Positions 28,678 to 38,830 of a DNA stretch of 64,000 bases are shown here, piece by piece (the first letter of the stretch is position 1; each line of letters opens with the position of its first letter). Made by a program: the position numbers and the translations under genes. The DNA is from Maribacter_C sp947494565 (GTDB taxonomy: Bacteria; Bacteroidota; Bacteroidia; Flavobacteriales; Flavobacteriaceae). The notes under the pieces were generated by a model. It ran no database searches. It worked only from the letters and a program-made list of their open reading frames with translations, and was not told where the DNA came from. The DNA lies in the NCBI RefSeq assembly GCF_047345415.1, contig NZ_JBLFEP010000001.1:1054001-1118000 (forward strand). Reading direction: 5' to 3'.

Positions 28678-31080
28678 TCATTCCGTACGCAAGCTTTTTA
28701 CAGGGTTGGCCACTGCTGCCTTGACTGCGTGAAAACTTATCGTTAATGTGGCTATAAGTAATGCTACAGCGCCGGCTATTCCAAAAACCCACCATTTTAT
28801 TTCCACGCTATACGCAAAATCTTCGAGCCACTTGCTCATGGCATACCACGAAAAAGGTACGGCAATGACCACGGCTACCAAGACAAGTTTTAGAAAGTCT
28901 CTAGAAAGTAAGGTTACGATATTGGACACCTCAGCCCCTAAGACCTTTCGAATACCAATTTCTCGAGTACGTTGCATGGCGCTATAAGTGGCGAGGCCAA
29001 GAAGGCCTAAACACGCTATAAAAATGGCCAAGAATGAAAATACCGTAAACAGTTTCGTAAACTGGGTATCAGCCTCATATTGCTCATTGAATGATTCGTC
29101 AAGAAAACTAGATAAGAATGGACGATGTGGAGCAACTTCGGCCCATGTTCGTTTGACCTCAGTAAGGGTTCTTTGGAAATCATCCGATTTTATCTTGAGC
29201 GAAAAATAACGTCCATAGGGCACTTGACGAAGTGTCAAGGGAGCCACTTGCTGATGTAAAGAGAGATAATTGAAGTCTTCGACAACTCCAATAATAGTTC
29301 CTGTTCTACCCCATTGTTCGAACTTTTTCCCGATAATGGCATTGGGGTCAGAATAACCAAAATCTCTTGCGGCAGCTTCATTCACCACCAGGGAGGAGAT
29401 ACTATCCGCAGGAAAATCAGTTGAAAATGAACGGCCTGCCACCATTTTCATATTGTAATGCGGTATGAAGTCCTCATCGATTTCATATATGAACGGTTCA
29501 AAGTGCTCCATTTGGCCTTCGTATGTTTCGATTTCGGTACCGGCAGCGGGGAAATGACTTCCAGGCACCGTTCTTGAAAGCGAAACGGAAGACACATCAG
29601 CGAGATCTTGAAAAGATTTCTTGATCACCTCAATATTGTTTAGTACATCACCGTCCCAATTAAAATCCAATATCAACTGTTGCTCCCGGTCGAAGCCCAA
29701 ATCCCTATTCTTCATGAAGTCTAGTTGGTAATAGACCAATACAGTACTCGCAATCAGTGCGATAGAAAGGCTAAATTGAAAAACGACTAGGCCTTTTCTT
29801 AGGTTCGCACCGTGCTGTGAGGTCTTAAAAACACCTTTTAATACCTGTACAGGACGAAAACTTGACAATACAAAAGCCGGATAACTACCCGAAACAATTC
29901 CGGTTACCAAGGCCGTTACAAAAAATATGATTACAATAAAGGGGTTCAGCAAGTCAGACTTCATAAACTCCCTTCCTATCATGTTGCCCATCCAGGGCAA
30001 GGCGAAAAATGCCAAAACTAGGCCGAGAATGGAGGCAAGAAATACCAAAATCATCGACTCGCCGAGAAATTGATAAATCAACCCACTTCGGTCGGCACCT
30101 ATTACCTTTCTAACACCAACTTCTTTTGCTCTTTCTAAAGACCTTGCCGTGGCAAGATTCATGAAATTTATAGAAGCGACCACAAGAATGAAAAGACCGA
30201 TAACAATAAAAATATATATGTTCGTCAAACTTCCAGTAACTCCTGGTTGGCGTGCTGCCTTTGATCTAAGGTATACCTCACTCAAGGGTTCGAATGAAAG
30301 GTCATAGTAATACGCTTCCCTCTGCTCGGCATCGATATGTCGGTTCAGGAAGTCGGGCATCTTTGCTTGAAAAGCGTCTAGATTAAATTTGTCGGAAACC
30401 AGAAAATAAGTATAAAAGTCTACATAACCCCAAGCATCGAAGATTCCGGGGCTTGACTGCCGAAATGAGCTCATTGACATCAAAGCATCAAATGCGAAAT
30501 GTGAATTCGCAGGTACATCCTTCATCACTCCTGTAACCGTATATTTGCCGTCGGCAGCTCTTCCACCAACACCATCAATCGATTTTCCGACTGGATTGAC
30601 GTCTCCAAAATATTTTTTTGCTGTAGTCTCCGTAAGTACAATAGAATATGGGGCCTCCAAAGCACTGTTGGAATCCCCCGCCACTAATGGCCAACTAAAC
30701 ACACTGAAAACCGATGCATCGGCATAGAAGGTGTCCCCTTCTTGAAAAACATGCTGTCCGTTTTTGAGCAGAATATCGGAACGGCCTGAGAATTGTACTT
30801 TTTCAAGTACCTCGGGAAAGTCGGATTTCAAAGCGGGTCCGACCGGGGCATTGCCCCAAATCCACCTATCGTCAAGGTTATCGGGGCTACTATGATGTAC
30901 CACTCTATAAATACTATCCCCTTTTTCATGGTAGGTGTCGAACGCGTATTCGTTCTTTACATAAAGGGCAATCAGAAGGCAACAAGCTAGGCCAATGGCA
31001 AGTCCTCCTATATTTATTGCCGCATACCCTTTGTTCTTCAGTATGTTTCTCCAGGCGATCTTTAGATAGTTCTTAAACAT
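28678..31080 (-). CDS. FtsX/MacB-type ABC transporter permease (permease 2)
   Basis: 800 residues from the ATG at 31080. An in-frame ATG 33 bases upstream would add an 11-residue extension (MPVLYGPIKNI) found in no paralogue, so the internal start giving MFKNYLKIAWRNILKNKGYA is preferred. First helix about 22-42 carries a Cys pair (LACCLLIALYVKNEY). Coupling motifs EVGVRKVIGAD and EIGIRKVLGAE. Second periplasmic domain about 465-680 (FPAAGTEIETYEGQMEHFEP at its start). The tail is NPVKSLRTE. It lies 61 bp from the first permease and 28 bp before the third. Substrate unknown. Confidence 0.93.
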   Translation of the reverse strand: MFKNYLKIAWRNILKNKGYAAINIGGLAIGLACCLLIALYVKNEYAFDTYHEKGDSIYRVVHHSSPDNLDDRWIWGNAPVGPALKSDFPEVLEKVQFSGRSDILLKNGQHVFQEGDTFYADASVFSVFSWPLVAGDSNSALEAPYSIVLTETTAKKYFGDVNPVGKSIDGVGGRAADGKYTVTGVMKDVPANSHFAFDALMSMSSFRQSSPGIFDAWGYVDFYTYFLVSDKFNLDAFQAKMPDFLNRHIDAEQREAYYYDLSFEPLSEVYLRSKAARQPGVTGSLTNIYIFIVIGLFILVVASINFMNLATARSLERAKEVGVRKVIGADRSGLIYQFLGESMILVFLASILGLVLAFFALPWMGNMIGREFMKSDLLNPFIVIIFFVTALVTGIVSGSYPAFVLSSFRPVQVLKGVFKTSQHGANLRKGLVVFQFSLSIALIASTVLVYYQLDFMKNRDLGFDREQQLILDFNWDGDVLNNIEVIKKSFQDLADVSSVSLSRTVPGSHFPAAGTEIETYEGQMEHFEPFIYEIDEDFIPHYNMKMVAGRSFSTDFPADSISSLVVNEAAARDFGYSDPNAIIGKKFEQWGRTGTIIGVVEDFNYLSLHQQVAPLTLRQVPYGRYFSLKIKSDDFQRTLTEVKRTWAEVAPHRPFLSSFLDESFNEQYEADTQFTKLFTVFSFLAIFIACLGLLGLATYSAMQRTREIGIRKVLGAEVSNIVTLLSRDFLKLVLVAVVIAVPFSWYAMSKWLEDFAYSVEIKWWVFGIAGAVALLIATLTISFHAVKAAVANPVKSLRTE

Positions 31081-31141
31081 AATGTTCTTTATTGGCCCAT
31101 ATAAGACAGGCAAGTTGATACTGTTCCGGGCGGTTTCGGAA

Positions 31142-33526
31142 TTATTCCGTCCGCAAACTCTTCACTGGGCTTGCAGTGGCCACCTTCAAGGTCTGATAGC
31201 TAATCGTGATCAAGGCGATGGCCATAACCACTCCGATCGCAATCACAAAATACCACCATTGCACATCGGTGCGATAGGTATACCCTTGTAGCCATTGCTC
31301 CATAAAGTACCAAGTCAAGGGAGTGGCGATTACACCCGCTACGGCAATGAGTTTTACAAAATCAATTGAAAATAAGGTCAGGATACTTCCGACGTTGCTA
31401 CCCAAGACTTTTCGGATTCCTATTTCCCTGGTTCGTTGGCCTACGAAAAAGAGAATCAACCCATAGAGCCCCAAACAACCTATTAATATAGCCAAACCTG
31501 AAAAGACCTTTGAAAGTGACAGGTATCGTTGCTCGCGCTCGTAGAGTTCGGCCACCCTATCGTCTAAAAAACGATACTCAAAGATGTAGCCATCGAAAGT
31601 CTGTGACCAACGTTCATCGACCTGTTCTAGAATATGTTTGGTGTTTTGACCATTGATTTTTATGGCAATTTCATTGTAGGCATCGCTTCGCGGAGCAATA
31701 AAGGCCGGGTCGATGTTCTCGGTAAAGCTTCGGTTATGAAAATTCTTCACAACCCCGACAATGGTTGCCTTCATTCTAGCCCCGTTGACCGCGATCTCCT
31801 TTCCGAGCATTTCTTCTGGAGACGACAGCCCTAATTTCGTAGCAAGTCTTTCGTTGACCACGACCTCATCAAGAGTGTCTTTTTTGATGAAGTTTCGACC
31901 AGCTACCAATTCAAGGTCAAAGGTTTCCAAAAAGTCCTCATCACCTAACTTGGCCTGAATGTTGAATTCTTCGTTCTCGGGTCTGGTATGGTAACGCATG
32001 CCCGTGCCCCAGTTGCTTTCCGCTGCCCCAGGACTACTCAAACAATTGGAAACATGTTCGACACCAGCTATCTGCTCAAGCCGACCTTTTAGTCCATAAA
32101 GTGCCTCTTCCTCGATGGAACTTGGAATCGCAACCATAACCATCGAATCTTTGTCAAAGCCTAAATCGGAATTCACCGCATAATCGATTTGCCGTGAAAT
32201 GACAATAGTGCTAGCAATCAAAATAATGGACATGGCAAACTGGGCAACGACCAAAACCTTACGCGTGGTCGCCCCTCCTGTATCGCTATGCTTCAACTTT
32301 CCTTTGAGCGCCAATACGGGAACAATACGGCTCATTAAAATACCGGGGTAGCTACCCGACAAGAACGCAACAATCAACAATACCACTAGTATAAAGCCCA
32401 CGAACCGAATATCGGACAGCTCCTTAAATGATAATTGTATTTCAAAGAGATCATTGAATGAAGGAAGAAACAAGAATGCAAGCAAAAAGCCAAGGCTCAA
32501 GGCAAAGAGACTGATGATAAAGGTCTCCGATAAAAACTGCCAGAACAGGTGTTGTTTGAAACTGCCCAAAACCTTGCGAATACCGATTTCCTTTGATCGG
32601 TAAAAGGCCTGTGCTGTTGATATATTAATAAAATTTATACTGGCGATTACGATTAGAAAGAGCCCTACAATGGCGAAAATCCAAAGTAGAATGGGATCTA
32701 ACCCGCCATAATCCGGATTAAAATGGATATCCGATAATGGCTGTAATTTGTAGACATGCTTACTTTTACTGTTGGGGCGGTACTTTTTGGGTAGTTCGGT
32801 AAGTGCCGCTTCAATACCTGCGATATTCTGATTGGGTCTGAGCAAGGCATAGCATTCTAAATTACTGGTAATCCCTCCCCAGTTTTCCTCTGCGGCGAAC
32901 TCGAATATATCGACCAGATTCTCAAAAGAAACATATACCTGATGCCCAAAATATGAGGTCTTTGGTAGGTCTTTCAATACCCCGGTAATGGTTATGGTCT
33001 TGTCATTTTCAAGAACGAAGTTCGCTCCGACGACATCAGTTCGACCGTACATGACCAAGGCCATTTCCTCTGTTACCACAGCGGTATTAGGCGCTGCCAA
33101 TGACACTTTATCCCCACCATACTGTAAGGGAAAGTTAAAAATCTCGAAAAAGTCCTGCTCCACATACGCGACATCCTGCTTCAGTTTGTTCAGGTTCCCG
33201 TTTTGATCGATATCGATAAGCAAGCCACTTTGAAACACGATCTTAGCTACTTTTTCCGAATAGTCATAGTCTTCACGAAATACTTTTGCAAAGCCAGGTG
33301 GTACACTGGGATCATACTCGATCGCATCACGATGTTGCTCGGTATTTATCCGATAAATGCGATCGGCATTGGCATGAAATTCATCGAAAGACAGATTATG
33401 GTTCAAAAACAAATAGATGAGAATACTACTGCCAAAGCCAATAGCCAGTCCTAAAATGTTTATGGTAGTAAATACTTTCCTTTTTATCAGGTTTCTCCAG
33501 GCAATTTTGAAATAGCTTTTGAGCAT
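31142..33526 (-). CDS. FtsX/MacB-type ABC transporter permease (permease 1, ATPase-proximal)
   Basis: 794 residues and the first permease after the ATPase gene, 49 bp downstream of it. Start MLKSYFKIAWRNLIKRKVFT. Coupling motifs EIGIRKVLGSF and EIGIRKVLGSN are both intact. The tail SPVKSLRTE has Ser for the usual Asn. The segment GSFKQHLFWQFLSETF resembles the WGEA subgroup up to the Glu. The leader is AAAAACGAGAACC before ATG, identical to that of the gene at 26214. As the copy next to the motor gene it is the best candidate for the ancestral partner of the ATPase, but order alone does not prove this. Confidence 0.93.
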   Translation of the reverse strand: MLKSYFKIAWRNLIKRKVFTTINILGLAIGFGSSILIYLFLNHNLSFDEFHANADRIYRINTEQHRDAIEYDPSVPPGFAKVFREDYDYSEKVAKIVFQSGLLIDIDQNGNLNKLKQDVAYVEQDFFEIFNFPLQYGGDKVSLAAPNTAVVTEEMALVMYGRTDVVGANFVLENDKTITITGVLKDLPKTSYFGHQVYVSFENLVDIFEFAAEENWGGITSNLECYALLRPNQNIAGIEAALTELPKKYRPNSKSKHVYKLQPLSDIHFNPDYGGLDPILLWIFAIVGLFLIVIASINFINISTAQAFYRSKEIGIRKVLGSFKQHLFWQFLSETFIISLFALSLGFLLAFLFLPSFNDLFEIQLSFKELSDIRFVGFILVVLLIVAFLSGSYPGILMSRIVPVLALKGKLKHSDTGGATTRKVLVVAQFAMSIILIASTIVISRQIDYAVNSDLGFDKDSMVMVAIPSSIEEEALYGLKGRLEQIAGVEHVSNCLSSPGAAESNWGTGMRYHTRPENEEFNIQAKLGDEDFLETFDLELVAGRNFIKKDTLDEVVVNERLATKLGLSSPEEMLGKEIAVNGARMKATIVGVVKNFHNRSFTENIDPAFIAPRSDAYNEIAIKINGQNTKHILEQVDERWSQTFDGYIFEYRFLDDRVAELYEREQRYLSLSKVFSGLAILIGCLGLYGLILFFVGQRTREIGIRKVLGSNVGSILTLFSIDFVKLIAVAGVIATPLTWYFMEQWLQGYTYRTDVQWWYFVIAIGVVMAIALITISYQTLKVATASPVKSLRTE

Positions 33527-33575
33527 GGTTCTCGTTTTTGTTGATGAATGATTGGATTGATGAATAAACTCTACA

Positions 33576-34271
<696 letters not shown>

Positions 34272-34338
34272 TTTTTACTGGTGTTTTACTTATTATGATT
34301 TAAAGACTTCGATATCAGGTCTTAGTGACAGTTTTTCG

Positions 34339-35589
34339 CTATTTTAACACTATTCGTTCCGCCTCGCCAAAGGTGTCATAGTTACTGGTGATGACTTTTT
34401 CGCCGGCTTGTAGGCCTTCTAAAACCTCATAATACCGCGAATTCTGTTTGCCAATTCGGATATTGCGCCTTAAGGCTTCATCCCCGTCAGGTCCTACGAC
34501 AAAAATCCATTGGCCTCCAGTGCTCTGAAAAAAGCTTCCTTTAGGTAGTAACAGTGCCTCGCTCGATTCGCCCAGTTGCAATTTGATATTATAACTTTGC
34601 CCGGTTCGGATGGTTTCGGGCTTATCTTCGGTAAATACCAAATCGACCTGAAACTTACCGTTACGAACCTCCGGATACACCTTACGCAGTCGCAACGGAA
34701 ACTCTTTGCCATTCCTTTCTAAAACAGCGACCAGATCACGTTGCACTCGATCTATATAATGCTCATCGATGCTGGCTTCGATTTTATAATCTGTCAATAC
34801 GTTGATTTGTCCGATACGTTGTCCTTTGGTAATGTTCTGCCCGATTTCGGCATCTAAAAAGCCGAGTTGTCCGTCGGCCGGGGCACGTACATTGAGATGA
34901 TCTAAACGTTGATACACCATGGCCAGGGTTTTCTGCATTCTTGCCAAATCGGCATCGAGTCCGGTCAAAGAGGTTGTACGCAACTGGTCGTCATTCTCGG
35001 TCTGCATTTTCAAGATATCGTATTGCTTTTGTGAGAGTTCATAATTCTCCTTAGAGGTGAGATACACCTCCTTTGAGATTAACTCTTCATCGTAGAGCGC
35101 TTGATTCTGTTCAAAATTCCGTTTTGTTCGCTGTAAATCGGTGCTTGCCGTAGCCAATGATCTTCTGCCTTCTACCTGTCGTCCATCAAAACTAATTTTG
35201 GTCGAGCGTAAATCATTTTGCTTCAATGCCAGATTACTCTCGCTTGTCATGATCTGCTCGTACAAATTGATGTTTTCCAACGTAAGGATGATGTCGCCTT
35301 TCTTGACCGTTGCTCCTTCCTCGATTAATTTTTCACTGACCCGCCCTCCTTCATAGGCATCCATATAGATGGTAGAGATAGGGGCTACATTTCCGTTGAT
35401 GGTAATGTAGTCATCAAATTTACCTTGTGAAATATCCGCGATGGACAACTTGTCCTTTTCCGTTCTGAAAGTGGATACGGAGCTTGCGAAAACCAACTGG
35501 TACCCGACGAACAGCAATAAGAGCCCAATGGCGATATAGCCGTAGTGTTTGGGTCGTAATCCTTTTTTCTTTTCTAATTGTATATCCAT
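34339..35589 (-). CDS. periplasmic adaptor (HlyD/MacA-type membrane fusion protein)
   Basis: 416 residues. An N-terminal anchor helix (about 17-36, YGYIAIGLLLLFVGYQLVFA) follows a basic cytoplasmic stretch. Then come a lipoyl-like half-motif (GGRVSEKLIEEGATVKKGD), a long charged helical hairpin (about 110-245), the second lipoyl half (VRAPADGQLGFLDAEIGQNI) and a beta-barrel with a C-terminal segment to VLEGLQAGEKVITSN. This is the order expected of adaptors that join an inner-membrane permease to a TolC-like channel. It stands between the channel gene (176 bp upstream) and the ATPase gene (67 bp downstream), completing a tripartite export machine. Confidence 0.93.
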   Translation of the reverse strand: MDIQLEKKKGLRPKHYGYIAIGLLLLFVGYQLVFASSVSTFRTEKDKLSIADISQGKFDDYITINGNVAPISTIYMDAYEGGRVSEKLIEEGATVKKGDIILTLENINLYEQIMTSESNLALKQNDLRSTKISFDGRQVEGRRSLATASTDLQRTKRNFEQNQALYDEELISKEVYLTSKENYELSQKQYDILKMQTENDDQLRTTSLTGLDADLARMQKTLAMVYQRLDHLNVRAPADGQLGFLDAEIGQNITKGQRIGQINVLTDYKIEASIDEHYIDRVQRDLVAVLERNGKEFPLRLRKVYPEVRNGKFQVDLVFTEDKPETIRTGQSYNIKLQLGESSEALLLPKGSFFQSTGGQWIFVVGPDGDEALRRNIRIGKQNSRYYEVLEGLQAGEKVITSNYDTFGEAERIVLK

Positions 35590-35765
35590 TTTTTATCTCG
35601 TTCTATTTGTTAATGACACAAAGGCTTTCTTTTGATGGTTCGAAATGGCATAGCTGACCTCACTGCAATGGAGGCATCGCTACATTGATATCTCATGTCT
35701 CTTCTTTCGTAAGTGGTTTGTATTTTTCTCATGATTCTATTTTTTTAGGATCAAGTCCTTATATA

Positions 35766-37112
35766 TTAATTGATATTGAAAATCGGTAACCCATTGTAAA
35801 AATCCAGGGTGCTTTTATTGACCTCGGAACGTAATCGAACCTGCAGGTTTTCATTTTGCGCACTTGCAAAAAGGTTTTTTGCGGTAAACAATTCGATTCC
35901 GTTGATCATTCCTTTCTCATAGCGTTTTTGAGCGATGGTAAATGCCATTCGCTGGGCTTCCATGTTTTGGGTGCTTTGATTTAATTCTACCAGTAATGAA
36001 TTGTATTCCTGTACCAATTGTTGAATGGTTTGAAAGAGCACCTGCTCTTGTACTTCAAGGTTGTTCTGCTGACGCAATTTTTCAATCTTGGCTTGTTTTA
36101 CCCGGGAGCGAGCCGACCATCCGTTGCTGATGGGAACTGTGAGGCTAAGCCCATAAAATCTAGAGGTATTATCCCTGAATTGTTCCCGGAAGGGCAAGGT
36201 GTTGTCCAAACTATCCTGAAAAGTTTCAAAATAACCTGTGCCGATACCGGCAAACAATGATAGGGAAGGGTAAAGGTTTCCTCTGGCTACACCCACCTGT
36301 CTTTTTGCAGCTTTGGCTCGCAACTCCTGTGCCTTGATCAACGGAAGGAATTCGCGTGCTTTTGAATAGACCGAATCGGACTGCATTTTGGGTGGCGTTT
36401 CCGTTTCGACCACTCCGGTGATGTTGGGCATGATCTCTATTTCGGACGTATTTTCAAGATTCATTTCTTGAATAAGGGCCAATTTTGCCGCTGCCAATTG
36501 ATTTTCACTTTGGGTCAAATTCAGTTCATCGGCTAGCATCGCCGATCTGGCTTCGTACAAATCCGCGCCCGCCATCAGACCCAATTCGATTTGCTTCTCC
36601 ACTAATTGGTAATTGGTCTTGGAAACACCCAATTGCTCATTCGCTATGGCGACCAAGCCTTCGGAAAACCGAATGTCATTGAACGCTTGCATCACACGGA
36701 AGGCCAATAGGTATTTTTGTTGTAGGCGTTCCTCCTTAGCGGCATTATACAAAAATTTAGCCGCCTTGATCGAGTTGATTTTTTGAAACCCTTGAAACAA
36801 ATCGATATTGGACTGCAACGAATAGTTGTTCGAGAAAAAATCGCGCACAACAAAGGTTCCTGTATTTGGATCTTCAGCCCTACCAGAATTTATCGTGTAG
36901 TTTGAACTGGCATTCACGGCCGGCAGTAAATTACGAACCGACTGTCGGTAATCCTCTCTGCCCGCAGCTGCGGTGTACTGAAAATCCTTGAGCTGAAGGT
37001 TATGCTCCAATGCATAAGCAATGCATTCTTCCATGCTCCATCGCTCTTGGGCAACTAGTGTTGTTCCTATTAGGAAACCTACTAAAAATGGTATCGCAAG
37101 TTTTAACTTCAT
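35766..37112 (-). CDS. TolC-family outer-membrane channel protein
   Basis: 448 residues from the ATG at 37112. A signal peptide (MKLKLAIPFLVGFLIGTTLVAQ) precedes ERWSMEECIAYALEHNLQLK, the usual opening of TolC-family proteins. Two long alpha-helical/coiled regions repeat, as expected for the duplicated barrel-and-tunnel fold. An upstream in-frame ATG at 37130 would add MAYHQI ahead of the signal peptide and sits where transcription is predicted to begin, so the inner start is preferred. It is the first gene of the long minus-strand transcript and should provide the exit duct for the shared adaptor and permeases. Confidence 0.93.
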   Translation of the reverse strand: MKLKLAIPFLVGFLIGTTLVAQERWSMEECIAYALEHNLQLKDFQYTAAAGREDYRQSVRNLLPAVNASSNYTINSGRAEDPNTGTFVVRDFFSNNYSLQSNIDLFQGFQKINSIKAAKFLYNAAKEERLQQKYLLAFRVMQAFNDIRFSEGLVAIANEQLGVSKTNYQLVEKQIELGLMAGADLYEARSAMLADELNLTQSENQLAAAKLALIQEMNLENTSEIEIMPNITGVVETETPPKMQSDSVYSKAREFLPLIKAQELRAKAAKRQVGVARGNLYPSLSLFAGIGTGYFETFQDSLDNTLPFREQFRDNTSRFYGLSLTVPISNGWSARSRVKQAKIEKLRQQNNLEVQEQVLFQTIQQLVQEYNSLLVELNQSTQNMEAQRMAFTIAQKRYEKGMINGIELFTAKNLFASAQNENLQVRLRSEVNKSTLDFYNGLPIFNIN

Positions 37113-37137
37113 AATTTGGTGATATGCCAAACCCTAG

Positions 37138-37153
37138 TACCACAGCCGTGCCA
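37138..37153 (-). promoter_or_regulatory. sigma-54-like promoter element ahead of the export operon
   Basis: On the minus strand the sequence TGGCACGGCTGTGGTA fits the sigma-54 pattern TGGCACGRNNNTTGCW: the -24 part is perfect, the -12 part keeps T..G.A but has GG where GC is expected. Transcription would begin near 37126-37130, about 15-18 bases before the ATG at 37112. The divergent neighbour encodes a sigma-54 activator, which supports the reading. The imperfect -12 half is the weak point. Confidence 0.45.
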
Positions 37154-37396
37154 TAAATTTAAAGTTCTGATTATCAATTACTTAAAAAGAACAATAATTT
37201 TACAATTCTAAATTACTGTAAAATACTTAGACACTTATTGTCAAAAAAATGGACATCTTGTTAAATTTTTGGAATTCTAGTCGTAGCTTTAGAAATCAAA
37301 TTACTCCCGTAAAATCGGTAGTTGAAGCGGCATGATGATACTTTCTCTATTAAATGGAATGTTTTTTGGTACTCTGGTAAAACACAAACCACAGTT

Positions 37397-38764
37397 ATGT
37401 TAGATGCGAAAATTCTGGTCATAGATGACAACAAGAGCGTGCTCAGTGCGCTGGATATCTTACTACAATTTGAATACAAGACGGTAAAGACCCTATCTAA
37501 TCCGAATCAAATATCTTCATTTCCCAATTTGGTCGATTTCGATATCGTGTTGTTGGACATGAATTTTTCGGCAGGGGTAAATACGGGAAATGAGGGCCTC
37601 TACTGGCTTCGTGAAATTAGAAAAAAAGCGCCTCAAATTTCGGTAATCATGATGACGGCCTATGGTGCCGTTGACTTAGCGGTTAAAGCGCTGAAGGAAG
37701 GAGCAGCCGATTTTATTCTCAAGCCCTGGAACAATGACAAACTCTTGGCGACAGTCAAATCGGCCTATGAGCTGCGAAAATCGCGCAAGGAAGTGAACCA
37801 GCTCAAACAAAAAGAAAACAGCCTCAAACAGGTCATCAATCAAAAAAAGAACCGCATCATCGGCAAGTCGAACACCCTGAACGCGGTACTGAAGCTTGTC
37901 GGTAAAGTGGCCAGAACCGATGTGAATGTGTTGGTCACCGGAGAGAATGGAACGGGGAAGGAACTGATTGCCCGAGAACTACACGGACTTTCCAATAGAA
38001 AAGATGAGGTCTTTATTCCGGTGGATATGGGTTCCATCTCAGAAAACCTATTCGAAAGCGAACTGTTCGGGCACTTGAAAGGTTCTTTTACCGATGCCAA
38101 GGAAGACCGTGCGGGAAAGTTTGAAGCCGCAAACGGCGGCACCCTATTTTTAGACGAAATCGGAAACCTATCGCTTCAGACACAGGCCAAACTTTTGTCT
38201 GCCATACAAAACAAGACCATCGTACGTGTTGGTTCGAACAAATCGATTCCTGTTGATATTCGTTTGATCTGTGCCACCAATGAAAACCTTGATCAAATGG
38301 TGGCAGACGGTCTTTTCAGGGAAGACTTGCTCTATAGGATCAATACGATCATGGTAGAAGTACCACCACTTCGAGAACGAGGTGACGATATTTTGGTTTT
38401 GGCCGATTTCTACCTGAATAAGTTTACCTCGAAATATGGCAAACAGGGACTAAAGATCAACCAAGACGCGCAAGAAAAATTACTTTCGTACCCCTGGCCG
38501 GGCAATGTTCGTGAACTGTTACATACCATAGAAAGAGCGGTGATCCTATCAGAAGAAAATGTGTTGCGCCCAAGCGATTTTCTATTGAATACCAAAACCG
38601 CTGTCGTTGCCGAAAACAACCAAATTACCCTAGAAGAGATGGAGATTCAGATGATTTCGAATGCTTTGGACCAAAATGACGGCAACTATAGTGCCGCAGC
38701 GGAACAATTGGGAATCTCTAGACAGACACTTTATAATAAAATGAAGAAAAAAAGTAAGGTATAG
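37397..38764 (+). CDS. NtrC/AtoC-type sigma-54-dependent response regulator
   Basis: 455 residues from the ATG at 37397 (MLDAKILVIDD). An upstream ATG at 37322 would add 25 residues unlike any receiver domain. Receiver with phospho-acceptor Asp54 and Lys109; AAA+ domain with Walker A GENGTGKE (182-189) and Walker B GGTLFLDEIG (247-256); a Fis-type helix-turn-helix at the C-terminus (YSAAAEQLGISRQTLYNKM). The loop that contacts sigma-54, usually GAFTGA, reads GSFTDA (229-234). It is transcribed away from the export operon with a 284-bp shared upstream region, and is followed after 66 bp by its kinase gene. Likely activator of the export operon. Confidence 0.93.
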   Translation: MLDAKILVIDDNKSVLSALDILLQFEYKTVKTLSNPNQISSFPNLVDFDIVLLDMNFSAGVNTGNEGLYWLREIRKKAPQISVIMMTAYGAVDLAVKALKEGAADFILKPWNNDKLLATVKSAYELRKSRKEVNQLKQKENSLKQVINQKKNRIIGKSNTLNAVLKLVGKVARTDVNVLVTGENGTGKELIARELHGLSNRKDEVFIPVDMGSISENLFESELFGHLKGSFTDAKEDRAGKFEAANGGTLFLDEIGNLSLQTQAKLLSAIQNKTIVRVGSNKSIPVDIRLICATNENLDQMVADGLFREDLLYRINTIMVEVPPLRERGDDILVLADFYLNKFTSKYGKQGLKINQDAQEKLLSYPWPGNVRELLHTIERAVILSEENVLRPSDFLLNTKTAVVAENNQITLEEMEIQMISNALDQNDGNYSAAAEQLGISRQTLYNKMKKKSKV

Positions 38765-38803
38765 GCGATTACAAGCGGCCAAAGACAACCCAATCCACTA
38801 AAC

Positions 38804-38824
38804 CCTAACTCCTAACTCCTAACT
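38804..38824 (+). repeat. three tandem copies of a 7-base unit ahead of the kinase gene
   Basis: CCTAACT is repeated three times without error, followed by one more C, ending 6 bases before the ATG at 38831. It occupies the place where a ribosome-binding region would be. Slippage would change spacing or leader length, not the reading frame. Confidence 0.9.
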
Positions 38825-38830
38825 CAACAT

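Noticed and set aside
31081..31113. Upstream ATG of the permease at 28678
   Set aside because: It adds 11 residues not found in any paralogue, while the internal ATG aligns with the shared MFKNYLKIAWRN start.
37258..37295. Housekeeping promoter for the NtrC-type regulator (TTG and TAGCTTTA)
   Set aside because: The two elements are 23 bases apart, longer than the usual spacing, and the last base differs from the pattern.
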